This document shows, one piece after another, positions 32,551-43,714 of a stretch of DNA of 64,000 nucleotides. The stretch comes from Auricularia sp. M13. Lineage: Eukaryota > Basidiomycota > Agaricomycetes > Auriculariales > Auriculariaceae. Both the position numbers and the translations under genes were made by a program. The stretch covers positions 1,364,001 through 1,428,000 of the forward strand of contig CM073196.1 of the NCBI GenBank assembly GCA_037042915.1, read 5' to 3'. The notes below the pieces were generated by a model that was not told where the DNA came from, made no database searches, and saw nothing but the letters and a program-made list of their open reading frames with translations. Every line of letters starts with the position of its first letter. Within the stretch, counting starts at the first letter, position 1.

Positions 32551-32929
32551 AGGGACGAATGGACTCGAGATGCACGGACTCCTCGCTTTGACACTGGACA
32601 CTTTGTGTAGTTGCATTCGCACACATTTGCATGATCTACATGTCGCTACGAAATAGTATGCGAAAAACGCAGTTACAGAGAACATTCGCCTGCAAAGAAG
32701 CAATTGGCGCGCGTCGCCTGCTGACCGTGGCCGTCAGGCGGGATGTCCACTGTTCATAGCACAAGCAAAACATCAAACTGAGCCAATAGGAGCCAGTGAA
32801 GATGCAATTTACTTGGTTCGGCATCCTTCAGCGGACAATCGAAGAAACAGTAACGAAGTCCGTGGCGTTCGAAACCTGAAATGTTCAGCCTCAGTGGCAC
32901 CGCTGCTCACCATCTCTCTCTCCCTCACC
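32551..32929. other. Intergenic, nothing recognised
   Basis: About 380 nt holding the 3' end of cerato-platanin and the promoter of the AT-hook gene. No repeat recognised. Confidence 0.35.
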
Positions 32930-35199
32930 ATGCATCCTGAAAGCATCGAAGACAGAGCTGCGTCGACAGCCTCGGTGCTGAAGTCCGTTGAAAATGTCGA
33001 CGGCGCGTACGAACTCGTTGCAGGTGGCAAACCCGAGCACGGACCGCCAGCGCCGTTTCCTGCAGCACCGGAGGCCGTCGAAATCTCCAAGAAGAGGGGA
33101 CGTCCAAGGACAGTGAGTCAGGTGGTATCATCCTTTCATCCACAGAAAAGCCTGACGGGGATCGATTGATGCGTAGAGTCTACACGACTATGACGAAAAC
33201 GGTCTCGGGCCCACGGAGCGCGCCTCAAAGAAAAGGGAATCAAATACAGCGCAGCCCGCAACAGACGACGTCCAACCCAATGCAGAAGGGCGGGAAGACC
33301 AAGCCGAGGGGAAAGGCCCAGTCGACACCTTCCTGCGCTCGCTGAAAGACCTCGCCGGCTACGCCTCCGCGGCGGACCCCAAGTGGGCCGCCTTCGGCCT
33401 GCGATTCAAGGTCAACGACTACCGGCCCAGCCACGGCGGGACGTTCGCCGAGCCCGACACCGGCGCCCGTCTCCGCCCGCTGGCCTTCGTCGAGAGCGCC
33501 GAGGAGCTCACGAACCGCGAGCTGAAGGTCCGTCTCGCACTCAGAACCCTTCGTGTTGTTAAACAGTGCTGACACGAGACGGACCCACAGGCCAGATTCT
33601 GGGCAGCCGAGGCGCGCCACTCAGCGAACCTGAACCAGCCGCCAGACTCCGAGTCCGCAACAACGCCCATCGACGCCTTGCTGCAGTCCGCCACTGGCAG
33701 CGGCGCGCCACTAGTGCTCGCCATCCCGCTCTCAAAAGACTACGGCAAAGCCAACCTCACCGGCATCTCCCCCTCCTCCTCGGACCCCGACGCGCAGCTC
33801 CTACGGCAGCTGCACGCGAGCCAGAGCGGGTACACCATCGCGCTCGCGCACCTGACGTCCGCGCACTACAGCTTCGACCCGAGCCGGCACGACGCGTGGC
33901 GGCACCCCGGCGTGGGCGCGGGCAGGTACGCGGACGGCGTGCGCGCCAAGGTCGCGGTTGCGCGGCACGTCCGCACGGTGCGCGGCGAGCGCGTGTTCTG
34001 CGCGGACGACGCGGAGGTGGAGATGATCCTCACGGAGCAGAATCTCATGCGCGAGGCGCCGGGGAGGGCCTCGCGCACGCGCAAGCTCGCGAGACCGACC
34101 CCGCCGGCTAGGAAGCGGGGCGGTGGCATGAAGCAGCTGGGGCCAGGTAAGGGTGAACTAGGTCGAGTCATTGGGGAAGAGGAGGATGCTGACGACAAGT
34201 TTGCAGAAGGCGAGGGTCAGGCCGATCAACCCACGGAGCATAAGAAAGACGATGCGCCCAGGCAGGCAGAGAAGCAGGATGTACCGATGGAGGGACAACT
34301 TGAAACAGTCGAGACGGCTCCGGGATACAACCAAGGGGCAGGCCAGGCGATCCAGGAGACGCTCACCGTGCGCGCTGCAGAACCACTCAACAACGAGCAA
34401 GCCAAGCCGGAGCCAGAGCCAGAGCCAGAGCCAGAAGACGCGGAATACCAAGACGACGACGACGAATACATTCCCAGCGACGAGCCCCTCAAACGCCCGA
34501 AAAGCAAGAAGGCCGGGGGTCGCAAGAAAAAAGCCAGCCCAGCAACACGCAAGGAGGACGAGTTCCCCGAGAGCCGCTGCCTGGAGGGTCTCCGGGCGCG
34601 CTACGTCAACGAGCAGGGTGAGTACCTCCACCATTACACTCTAATTGCCCGAGTATCCCACGAGCAAGATAGGCTAACTGCTGGCGTGCGAAGAATGGCG
34701 GCGCACAGCGATCCTGCTCTGGAAGCCGGCCGACCACGGGTCCGTCATCCTCGCGCACATGGGAACGGGCGCCATCATGCGCAACATCGACGCGCATCTC
34801 CGCGCCGGCACCCAGCTCGAGCTTCCCGAGATGGCCGTCAGCGAGGCCCTGGCCGTCCTCCGCGCGCCGGCGCACCTGTGGCGCAAAGTGCGCGCGCGCG
34901 ACGGGCGCAAGGCGCTGCTCGAGGCCATGCTCGCGTGGGCGCGCGCGGCGAAGAAGCCCGAGGTGCAGGCTGAGATCGAGCTCCTCTGGACGCAGTACCA
35001 GGCGGACGAGGTGCAGGAGAAGAAAGACAGGGAGCTCAAGAAGGAGAAGGAGAAGCTGAGCAGCTGGATACGGTGGAACGGGAGTGAGTCGGAGGACGGG
35101 AGTTGCGACGACGTCAGCGAGGAAAGCGAGGAAGACGTCGTTGCGGCTATGATGGAGGAGGAGAAGGACTGGCCTCTCTATGGCCCGGAGGATATGTGA
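32930..35199 (+). CDS. Uncharacterised nuclear protein with an AT-hook-like motif, 688 residues
   Basis: Exons 32930-33112, 33177-33527, 33591-34617 and 34694-35199 join in phase. Near residue 55 is KKRGRPRT, an AT-hook-type DNA-binding core. The first domain reads PVDTFLRSLKDLAGYASAAD, then WAAFGLRFKVNDYRPSHGGT. A second segment, TIALAHLTSAHYSFDPSRHD, precedes a long acidic/basic linker with four PE repeats and a DDDDEYIPSDEP stretch. The last exon encodes EWRRTAILLWKPADHGSVIL and a helical region ending DWPLYGPEDM. I recognise no family. A chromatin or transcription role is only an inference from the AT-hook and composition. It converges with Cia2 56 nt away. Confidence 0.7.
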
Positions 35200-35255
35200 A
35201 TGGATACACGCGTTTGCTATGGGTTACATGGTGTTAGTACTCTACAGTCATACCA

Positions 35256-35989
35256 TCAACAGCATTCATCTGGGCCGCGTCCGCGGCGATGAGCAGTCGC
35301 GAGACAACGCTCGACGACGTCAACAATGGCGTCGTTTTCGAGAGCTGCTGCAACGCGCTCCTTGTCGTTCAGTTGACGATTTACTGCTCAGAACGACCGA
35401 TTAAATCCGAAGATTCTTTTGAGCACAGGCAAAGACGCACCAGAGAACTCGCTGGAGTGTGTGCCGGGTTTTACTTTAATGTCCACTTTGAACCGTTGTG
35501 GGAGACTGCGAAGCAGTCGGACGCGTATTGAGAGACCTGCGAGCCAACCAATCCGATCGGTATGAACGGCCATGCACACAACATTGGTAAGAACGCACCG
35601 ATGAGCGTCGACATGCCGCAGTGCGGGACGGTCGGCGTAAACTCGAGCAGCAGGTTGTTGCCTGTGATGTTGATGTCTTCAGCGTTGACGACATGGAGTT
35701 GCTCGAGCGTGAGGGATGTATGCTCCGGATCGGATATGGAGCGCACGAGATCTGTCGTGCGCAGCGAGTCAGAACGCGTCCAGCAGGGCCCCTGGGCCAT
35801 TACAGGCGCACCGAAGATCTCGTGCTCGTCGATGGGCTCCTCGTCCGCGTCGTCGTCGTCGTCGTTCTGCGGCTCGGGTGGGACGAGGCCCAGCTCTGCC
35901 CAGACGCCGCCCTTGGGAGCGCGGCGGGAGGCCGGGGCGGCGGTGGCAAAGATCTTGGGGTTGGCGTTGAAGGTGGTGGTCGCCTGCAT
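35256..35989 (-). CDS. CIA2: Cia2 / FAM96 (MIP18) cytosolic Fe-S targeting factor
   Basis: Subunit of the cytosolic Fe-S targeting complex (with Cia1 and Met18/MMS19) that delivers clusters to DNA polymerases and helicases. Exons complement(35256-35386, 35441-35536, 35599-35751, 35812-35989), 185 residues. Conserved blocks: [81 protein letters not shown], then [17 protein letters not shown]. The hyper-reactive cysteine of the family is the C of PHCGMST. The C-terminus [14 protein letters not shown] is slightly longer than in yeast. The start codon is 121 nt from the divergent Dcn1 start. Confidence 0.95.
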
Positions 35990-36110
35990 GGTCGCGGGTG
36001 GTGGTCGCGGTGCAAGGTGCAGAAAAGGCGTCGGGGCCAGCCGCCGTCTCCTCGTCTCGCGTCGCTCCGTTCACTCCCCGCCACAAAGTTTCCCCGAGCC
36101 CGCGTCGACC
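35990..36110. promoter_or_regulatory. Short divergent promoter, CIA2 / DCN1
   Basis: Only 121 nt separate the start codons of Cia2 (minus) and the Dcn1 N-terminal exon (plus). The gap must hold both leaders, so a shared bidirectional promoter is likely. Confidence 0.5.
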
Positions 36111-38105
36111 ATGCCGCCCAAGGTGCGCAGGCCGCCCGCGACGCGTGCTGCAGCGAAAATAATGCGGACACTGGGCAGAGGAAACGCGCTGCAGCTGCTA
36201 CTGGCGCAGACGACGGCGAGGAGCCCAAGCCCGCTGCGAAGAAGGCACCGGCAAAGCCGAAGGCCAAGACGGCGCGCGGAAAGAAAAAGGCGGCGTGAGT
36301 GTATGCGCTGTGGGCCGTGTGGGTCCGGCGGTGACAATGCCTGGCTGCGTGTAGGGAGGAGGAGGACGCCGGGGAAGACGAGGTGCGTGCGACGCGTTTG
36401 TTACTTTTTTTGTTACTTTTCGCCGGTTTCTTACATTGCTCTGCTCGGCCGTTAACTGCAGGACGAGGACAAGCCGCCACCGGCGAAGCGGCAGACTCGT
36501 GCAAAGAAGTGCGTAGCCTGGCCTCGCGGCTTCCGCGCGCGTGCAGCCTATCTCATGCCATCTGTGGCTGCAGGGCCGCTGTGAGTATGGGCCTGTTTGC
36601 CTTGTTTCTTGCTCTCATCGCCTGCCTGCGCCGTCGCAAGGACTCGGTGAGCACTTAGCAGTCCGCACACTCGGGCCGCCCCGACAGCCACCCTGCCCAT
36701 CCCCGTCTCCGCATGCGGCTGGTGTCCATACTGAAACGCTGCATCCAGGAGCCGTCCAACCCCAAGCCCTCAGCCCGTAACAAGAAAGCCATGTGCGCCG
36801 CCCATTGCAACTCTTTCAACTGAATGCTAATTCAAATTCCTGGCGCAGGGGAGCTAGCGCAGCACCAACCGCGGTCCGTGCAGCCCCTTGCGCGCTCCGT
36901 CTCCTAACAGCTGAAGCAGCCGCAGGAGCCGCCCAAGCCAACAGCAGCAGCAGCAGCAGCGTGCGTACCAGGCCCGTTCCGCATTCCGCACTTGGCGCGG
37001 CGCAACGCGACGGGATAGGCTGACGCATCGGACTCGGACTCCCGCAGGCCGCGCCCGTCGACCTCCGCCAATGGCACTTCGGTCCGTTCCGGTCCCCCTC
37101 TCACCCTCCCTGCTGCTCACCGATGTTTCGACGCTCGCAGGCGCCCGCGGACAACGCGCCGTACGACCCCGCGCGCGCCGCCGCGCTCTTCTCCCAGTAC
37201 GCCGAGGACGGCAACACGATCGGCCCCGAGGGCCTCGAGGCCCTCTGCACCGCCGCCGCCGTCCCCATGGAGGGCGTCCAGCCGCTGCTGCTCGCCTGGC
37301 AGCTCGACGCGAAGGTCATGGGCTCCATCTCCAAGGACGAGTGGGCCCGCGGCTGCCATGCGCTCAAGTACGTCCTGCGCGCGTGCCGCCTTGCCACATC
37401 GCACGCGCGCTGACGCATCCGCCCCTTGCTGCAGGATGGACACCCTCACGCGGCTGCGCGCGGTCGTCGCCGATCTTGAGGCGCTGCTGTTCAGCGCGTC
37501 GCCGCCGCGGCTGGGTAAGCAGAAGCCGAACGAGGCCTACGATCGCACGCGCTACCAGCAATACGCGGCGGATCGTGGCGCCGCGTATGCGCAGTTTTAT
37601 GGGTATTGCTTCTTACTGGCCAAGGGAGAGTACGTGCCGATTCGCCATCTCTTATATCATTCGCGCTCACGGCGATCGCTATGTCAGGGCACGAAGCATA
37701 GATCTCGAGGTGCGCATCCTCTGTTATGGATGCTAGGTGCTCAGCTGACACGATCCCGAAGACGGCGTGCGCGCTTTGGTCCGTGCTGCTTGTGCCCAAG
37801 TTCCCGATGGCCGAGTCATTTGTCGAGTTCGTCACGGAGAAGAAGGCGCCCAAGGGCGTCAACAAGGACTTGTGGTCGATGGTGCGCCCCTGCATTCGCG
37901 TGTCTCCATTCTGCCTTCTTGACAATATCATTCGCTAGCTCCTAGAGTTCTGCCAGACTGTCGACCCCGCATTGTCCAACTTTGATAGCGACGGCGTGCG
38001 TCTATCTCTCGCGCCATCCGTATCCGTTCCCGCCCAATGCTGATGTGCTGGCAGGCGTGGCCTACGGCCATCGACGAGTTCGTGGAGTGGAAGAGGTCGC
38101 ATTGA
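36111..38105 (+). CDS. DCN1: Dcn1-like cullin neddylation co-E3
   Basis: Stimulates Nedd8 transfer to cullins. Core exons 37141-37367, 37435-37629, 37688-37709, 37762-37881, 37939-37995 and 38055-38105 encode the PONY domain. Motifs are ALFSQYAEDGNTIGPEGLEA, QPLLLAWQLDAKVMG, YDRTRYQQYAAD, then TACALWSVLLVPKF, NKDLWSM, LLEFCQTVDPALSNFD and AWPTAIDEFVEWKRSH. The N-terminus is low complexity. Exons 36111-36122, 36179-36294, 36355-36382, 36462-36508 and 36574-36580 read MPPKRKRAAAATG and PPPAKRQTRAKK; exons 36911-36960 and 37048-37081 add an Ala/Pro linker. Joining between 36581 and 36910 is unresolved. An internal ATG at 37123 (MFRRSQAPADN) could start a short form. No UBA domain was seen. Confidence 0.85.
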
Positions 38106-38552
38106 GTGAACGGGGCGGACAGAACCTCTGCTTTTTCTTCATCTCCTGGCTGGATGGTCCTCTCTCCTCTCATCACAATCTTGTCCGCGTCGCGCTTTCT
38201 TCCCTGTGTCATGTTCATGCGTTACGAACTGCAACTAGATCCTATAGCAATAATGAACCCCTCGGTCTTCTTTCGTCGCAGTCCATTCGCGTTGTGTCGG
38301 GGACATCGCAGACTGTGCGGCCGACTGCTTTGCGCATGGTAATGCGTCCTGTCGATCGACATTTTCCAGTCGCAGCAGGCAGCGAGCGTATTTTTCGTCG
38401 GCGTCTGTCGAGCTCCAGTGCAACCGACGCCGGCGTTTTGCTCCATTGGGGAACAACCTGCTGCATGAGCGTCCGTTGTTGACTTCGTGAGCGATGGCGC
38501 TTGCGGTTGAGTTGTGCTTGCAACTTTGGCTTGTGAACTCTTTGTGGGGTCG
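38106..38552. other. Convergent intergenic region
   Basis: About 450 nt between the 3' ends of Dcn1 and the methyltransferase. Nothing recognised. Confidence 0.35.
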
Positions 38553-39473
38553 CTAGAATTCGCTTGCAGGCCATACTTCCAGCGGCGTCTCGGTGCGGCG
38601 CAGCGTATAGATATGGTTGACGATCGGCGGCCGGTGCACATGCAATGAACCACCGGTGGGCTGTTGCTGCTGAAAAGCCTCCTTCTCGTCAACGCGTTCG
38701 ACGACCCACAGCGCGCCGGCCGTGTCGACGCCGGGGATGGGCGTGTCGAGCGGGAGGGCGTCGGCGAGGAAGTCGAAGCGCGTGGCCGAGTACGACATGG
38801 CGAGCCAGCGCGCGCCCGGCGGCGCCAGCGCCGCGAGGTGCAGCGCGAGCAGGGCCAGCGGCTCGAGCTCTACAACCGGGCGGCCGGGCAGGAAGGGGAG
38901 CGCGACGGTGTGGTCGAGGCCGCAGGCGAGCGCGTCTGAAGTGCTTTTGTCCAGGATGAGGGTGAAGGGGGCGAGGGAGGTTGTGCTTGTGCTTGTGCTG
39001 GCTGGGAGGTCGGGGCTTTGAGAGGGGGAATTGGGCGGGGAGGAGCGGGAGGATTGGCTGGGTGTGCTGAGGCTTTGCCAGTCGAGCAGGTCGGCGCAGA
39101 CCCAGTGCATCCGAGGTTGAGGTTGGGATTGAGATTGAGCTTTGGAATCTTCTTGTTCTTGTTCTTGGGCACGCCCGAGGTCGATCGCGCGTTGTGAATA
39201 GTCCAGGTTGACGATATCTTGCGGCCGGATATCGAGCGCGTCGCGCAGTGCAAAGGCCAGCTTGGACGTGCCGCACCCGATGTGCAGGATGCGCCCCCGA
39301 GTCATCTTAATCTTGCTATTGTCTCTGTCTTTGTCGCCTGAGTTCACCGGCAAATCCAGCGCAGACGCGATATGAGGCAGGAGATCATCCGCAGAGGCCA
39401 GCCATTCAAATTGCTCTGGATATTTCGTGAAGCGCGTTTCCCAGACTTGCCGCGAGCTGTAGTCGATCGACAT
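38553..39473 (-). CDS. Class I SAM-dependent methyltransferase (METTL12/13-like)
   Basis: Single exon, 306 residues. Motif I reads RILHIGCGTSKLAFAL at about residues 61-76 (the SAM loop). The post-I acidic position is NLDYSQRAIDLG near 89, and an acidic motif II reads CADLLDW near 126. The motif LILDKSTSDALACG near 172 resembles the DKGTLDA motif of the METTL12/METTL13/Efm group of lysine methyltransferases that act on elongation factors or citrate synthase. A low-complexity Gln/Ser/Pro insert lies at 102-165. The N-terminus has VWETRF, near the YWD-x-RY motif of this group. Substrate not determinable. It shares a 73-nt divergent gap with the next gene. Confidence 0.78.
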   Translation of the reverse strand: MSIDYSSRQVWETRFTKYPEQFEWLASADDLLPHIASALDLPVNSGDKDRDNSKIKMTRGRILHIGCGTSKLAFALRDALDIRPQDIVNLDYSQRAIDLGRAQEQEQEDSKAQSQSQPQPRMHWVCADLLDWQSLSTPSQSSRSSPPNSPSQSPDLPASTSTSTTSLAPFTLILDKSTSDALACGLDHTVALPFLPGRPVVELEPLALLALHLAALAPPGARWLAMSYSATRFDFLADALPLDTPIPGVDTAGALWVVERVDEKEAFQQQQPTGGSLHVHRPPIVNHIYTLRRTETPLEVWPASEF

Positions 39474-39546
39474 TGTTCACAATCGTGAGGGGATGAAGGC
39501 AAGCGTCGCAAGAAGCCGGACTGCTTTGTTTTGTACGCGTTTTGCC
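39474..39546. promoter_or_regulatory. 73-nt divergent promoter, methyltransferase / mitochondrial protein
   Basis: Start codons of two divergent genes are 73 nt apart, among the shortest gaps in the window. One bidirectional nucleosome-free region probably serves both. The right-hand gene has a mitochondrial presequence. Confidence 0.5.
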
Positions 39547-40616
39547 ATGTCCGCGATCTCGCGCGTCCGGGTCGTGCGCGCCGTCTGCGCAACACGATGT
39601 CTCCATACGTCCGCGCCCAGTACGTAGCGCGAGCCTGCTGCTTTTGGTGTATTATTTTGCTTATACTCTGGGGCGCAGTTGCCGCGAAGAAACGCGGCAA
39701 GGAGTACACGGGCGACATCTTCGGCTTCGACAACGCAGGCTCAGGCCCGCGCGTGCGCGAGTCGTACTCGTTCGGCCAGGCGAGCACCGCGCCGCAGGAC
39801 ATAGCGAAGACCGCGGACGAGTCCAAGACGAAGGACAAGGCCGCCGACAAGGACGAGGAGGACCTATCTGGGCTCGACCCGCTCGCCCGCCTGCGCCGCA
39901 GAAAATTCAGACAGCAGATGGAATTTGCCCGGAGCCACCTGCGCTCCAAGGTCCACTGGCAGCGCAAGCTCGTCCGCCACGGCGCCCTGCGCCAGCTGGC
40001 CGCGCTCGCCGATACGCCGGAGCAGCTGCGAAACGTCGCCGCGCTGTTCCCCGACTGGGCGCGCTCCGGGTATAAAATGGACGACGATACCGCTACAACC
40101 TACATCGGTGCGCTGCAATACACTTGCATCGTAGCTAGCTTATACTGAAACTTTGGTCTTACAGGTCGCTGTATATCCCTCGGGAAGCCGCAGATTGCAG
40201 TCACGCTGCTGCTCAACGGCCACAAGCACAAGATCAACCTGCCCTCGCTTCCCGTCGCGCGCAAGCTTCTGCAAGCGCTGATCGAGTCCGGTACGAGCTC
40301 GCTGCGCAACACACTGAGCTACGCCGCCATATATACCGCGTACCACCTGCCGCCGGCCGCAGAGGACCCGGCGTCGTGCGCGATGCTCATCGACGCGTGC
40401 CTGAAGAACGGCTCGCCCGAGGCGCTCACGGTCGCCGGCGAGTTAGCCAAGCTCGCGGAGCAGGCGCGGCTGCGCGAGCGGGAGGGCGCGCAGAGCACGC
40501 GCGTGGAGAAGAATTGGCGTGCAAAGCTGGGCGAGCTGTCTGCGTCCGTGCATCAGCGCTTGTTGGACCCGCCGCCGCCGGCTGACGCGCCGTCGCAGCA
40601 GCAGGCGCAGGTATGA
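39547..40616 (+). CDS. Mitochondrial protein of unknown function, helical-repeat-like
   Basis: Exons 39547-39619, 39679-40107 and 40165-40616 give 317 residues. The N-terminus MSAISRVRVVRAVCATRCLH followed by TSAP is a textbook mitochondrial presequence, formed only with the first splice. Later parts read LRSKVHWQRKLVRHGALRQL, EQLRNVAALFPDWARSGYKM, then GRCISLGKPQIAVTLLLNG and ALIESGTSSLRNTLSYAAIY. Paired helices of this kind resemble PPR/TPR-like repeats or mitochondrial ribosomal proteins, but I recognise no named family. An alternative unspliced start gives a hydrophobic N-terminus and is less likely. UNG follows 154 nt downstream on the same strand. Confidence 0.65.
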
Positions 40617-40770
40617 TACTGCAACTAGTAATAGAATGCGAGGAATTCTATACCAATATTGCGAGGGCTCTATTTTCGCGCAATTGGCATTGCCCGATTC
40701 GCGCTGGTGTCGCGTCGACGGCAACAGCCGCAACCGCGCTTGGCTCTCGACCAACACCTCGTTATCCCCG

Positions 40771-42092
40771 ATGAGCGCAGACAGCAAGAGCAGCAAGCGA
40801 CGCGCCAATGCAGACGCCGATGCGCCAGACCCCGCAGCTAAACGCGTCAAGCGCACGGTGAAAGAGACGACGACGGTGGTCCTCGCGGCCGACGTTGGCG
40901 CGGTCGCCTCGACGACGAAGACCGTCACGGAAGAGGAGGAGGCGCCCGAGATCTCATGGGACGCGCTCGAGGAGCAGACGATGGGCGCCGACTGGCGCTC
41001 GGCGCTCGCGCCTGAGTTCCACAAGCCGTATTTCGCCACATTGAAAGCGTTCTTGAAGCAGGAGGCCAAGAGCCACAAGATATTTCCTCCCAGTAAGCCG
41101 TGATTCTCTTCTTCAATCTATGTGCGAATCCTAATGTGTGATTATCAGTGAAGGACATCTACTCGTGGTCGCGTCTCACGCCTTTGAAGGAGGTCAAAGT
41201 GGTCATCATCGGACAGGTGAGCTCGCCGTGAAGCTCGAAACGCTAATGTACTGATTATGATTTGTATCCAGGATCCATATCATGTGCGTCCCAGCTAATA
41301 CCAATGTCAAGGTGCTGACGCTGGACCGATCGGTGTAGGACGATGGACAAGCTCATGGTACGCCCGGACACTGCGAACGCTCCTCCAATCGTATACTGAC
41401 TTAAACTGCCGTCCCGCCTCGCAGGCCTCGCCTTCTCCGTGTTGCCGCCCACGAAGGTCCCCCCATCGCTGCGTAACATATACAAGCAGCTCGCCGCGGA
41501 CTTCCCCGAATTCAAGATCCCCAAATCAGGGTCAGTCCGTCCTTCCCGTATCCTCTCACTCACGCGCATCACCTCACTGACGCTGACTCCTCCACCTCAG
41601 AGATCTCTCCCCGTTAGCGCGTCAGGGCGTCCTCTGGCTCAACACGTCACGTGCGTCCGATCACCTTCTCTCACACTCAATCGACGCAATACTGACGATG
41701 CCGCTCATATTTGTCCTCTACAGTGACGGTCCAAGCACACAAAGCCAACTCGCACTCGAAGAAGGGCTGGCTGAACCTGACGACGGCTGCGCTGCGCGCC
41801 GTGACGTCGCGCGCGGAGCCCGCCAAGGGCGTCGTCGTCCTCGCGTGGGGCAACAATGCGCAGGGACTCTGTGAGGGCATCGATACTGTACGTCCTGGTT
41901 CTTGTGGCTGCTGAGATTGCGGTGCTGACGAGCTTGATGCAGAAGAAGAATCTGGTGCTCAAGAGCGCGCACCCGTCGCCGCTCTCGGCGAGCCGCGGCT
42001 TCTTCGGGAACGAGCATTTCAAGAAGGCGAATGCGTGGTTGAGGGAGCGCTATGGCGAGGATGGGGGCGTGGATTGGACGGTGCTGAAGTGA
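40771..42092 (+). CDS. UNG1: Uracil-DNA glycosylase
   Basis: Excises uracil from DNA (family 1 UDG). Eight exons: 40771-41092, 41149-41216, 41272-41283, 41339-41357, 41425-41530, 41601-41650, 41724-41887, 41943-42092; 296 residues. The catalytic water-activating motif GQ-DPYH-DDGQAHG is spread over four exons. DPYH (residues 131-134) is a 12-nt exon of its own and DDGQAH a 19-nt exon. Then come [24 protein letters not shown] and, near residue 257, the DNA-intercalation loop [13 protein letters not shown]. The N-terminus is Lys/Arg-rich (nuclear signal). An upstream in-frame ATG at 40639 could add a mitochondrial leader. It converges with the small-protein gene 166 nt away. Confidence 0.96.
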
Positions 42093-42258
42093 CTGAAGAG
42101 TAGTGCGTAAATTCCTTTGCAGGACGTCCCCTTCCCTGGCACTCATGTGTCTTTCGCTGGCAGCGCTGTTGTACAATGGAATCTACATTCGGGACAGATT
42201 TAACGATACCAGGAACGTCCAAAGATCAGACCGGGACATCTGAGGCACTGACAGCGCG

Positions 42259-42662
42259 TTAACGCGGGGTACCGGTGGCCCTAGCCACAGCCTCCGCGGG
42301 CGTCATGAATGACCTTATGGGGGTGCCGTAGATCTGATGCGCGTTGCGCTCGTTGACTTCGATGGTCTGGGTCGTCCCGTCCGGGCAATAGCACTGCAAC
42401 ATGACTTTGGCAGGCGTATGTGCGGTCGCCTTGTACTTGAGGACCGAGGCCACAACCTGTCCCGTAAAGTGTATCAGGCTCACGACGATCAAGACTTGCG
42501 AGCCTTGTGGGAGCTGCAGGGGCTCTGCGTGAGCGGGGAGAAGTCAAGCGAAGGCAGGCGAGCGCTCAAGCCGCACGTTATTCCAGAATCCCTTGACTGG
42601 GAATCAGTGCGGTGTCTTCGACAAGGAAAATGCTGACGGCGTACCCAACCCGCAGCTGGCAT
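42259..42662 (-). CDS. Small membrane protein family, copy B1 (95 residues)
   Basis: Exons complement(42259-42513, 42577-42591, 42645-42662). It begins MPAAGW, then a 15-nt exon GFWNN, then LPQGSQVLIVVSLIHFTG with a hydrophobic span. The soluble end reads KVMLQCYCPDGTTQTIEV, then NERNAHQIYGTP. The exon pattern (short first exon, 15-nt second exon, one long exon starting at the same residue) and the N-A-H motif match the copy at 43.7 kb and the broken copy at 22 kb. No known family. It may be a small secretory or membrane protein; function unknown. Confidence 0.6.
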
Positions 42663-43714
42663 TGTGGATATGATGGTACAGGTGAACTACTGCTTCGTGA
42701 TCATGAGGAGGTCGAGGAAGGGAGGAAGAATAGTAGGTCATACACTTGGGGTAACACGAGTAGTCTTGACCTTCGAGTTCGGATAGAGCAATGTGAGATG
42801 AGATCGCCCTTGTACTTGCGACGGACGTTTGACCGTGGCTAAATACCCATCGTCTGGAGCTGCGAATCACAGTTGTCTGTATTGGTGCATTCTCACGCCT
42901 CCCGCAGTCGGTTCAGACATGGTAAATGCACCCAAACCCTGAATGTTGAGAGTTCCCGAAATCGTGTGCTCGGGACTCAGGGCTTTAAGCGATACCTTGC
43001 CCACAGTCCGGTAGTGACGGACACTGCTAAGTTGCAGACCGGGTTTCTCTATCAACGTCCGCAGGGTCGGGCCTTGGCGCCTCAGACATCAGTGCCCGAC
43101 CACGCGTCAAGCACACAGTATTGTGACACCGACTGCATGGGGCGTTCCCGATGGTGAAATATTTGGTGCTGTTGGCAGCGAATCGCTTTTGCCGAATGAG
43201 TGCACGGGGAGTCTGAGCGGCCCTCGACCAAGAACGCCGCGTGAGCCAAACGCGCCGCGCCCCGTCCATACTTGCAATGCTCGTCCCCAAGCGTGTCTAA
43301 CGCTCGGGATGGGAGCTGCTGCAGTCCACTAAACGACAGGAACTTTGTCAGTGACATCGTCCCCCCGCCGCTCGCTACTAGCGCTTCGGTCCTTGTATTG
43401 TACTCATTCATGCATTCGTTATTTGCCTCATTCAGACGCGGAGAACGGCGCCTGACCGGCCTCGCAGCAGCTATAACTCGCCTAAGCACCTCACTTCGAC
43501 ACGTGCCGGAGCAGGGGCAACCGCGGGACCGCTCCGGAAGGATCATAGTACATGTCCAAAGTCGACCACAGCGCGTTCATAGCACTTTCGGCGGCATTGA
43601 CTGTAGCGTACGCTTTGCTATCATGATTCCCTGCTTTGTTGTCTGCTGATTATCACTCTGAAGAAGCCAAAATGTTGTTATATTCCTCGGACATCAGATA
43701 CAATCCTCAAGCTG
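42663..43714. other. Intergenic between two small-protein paralogues
   Basis: About 1.05 kb. No secure gene. Open frames on both strands lack motifs. It may contain degenerate remnants of the duplicated block. Confidence 0.35.

Noticed and set aside
32122-32703. Minus-strand 193-residue open frame
   Set aside because: Antisense to the cerato-platanin exon; Arg/Gly/Val-rich composition is typical of a mirror frame of GC-rich coding DNA.
36940-36961. CAG/GCA repeat as an expandable trinucleotide of special interest
   Set aside because: Only about six units, coding for Ala in the Dcn1 linker; ordinary low complexity.
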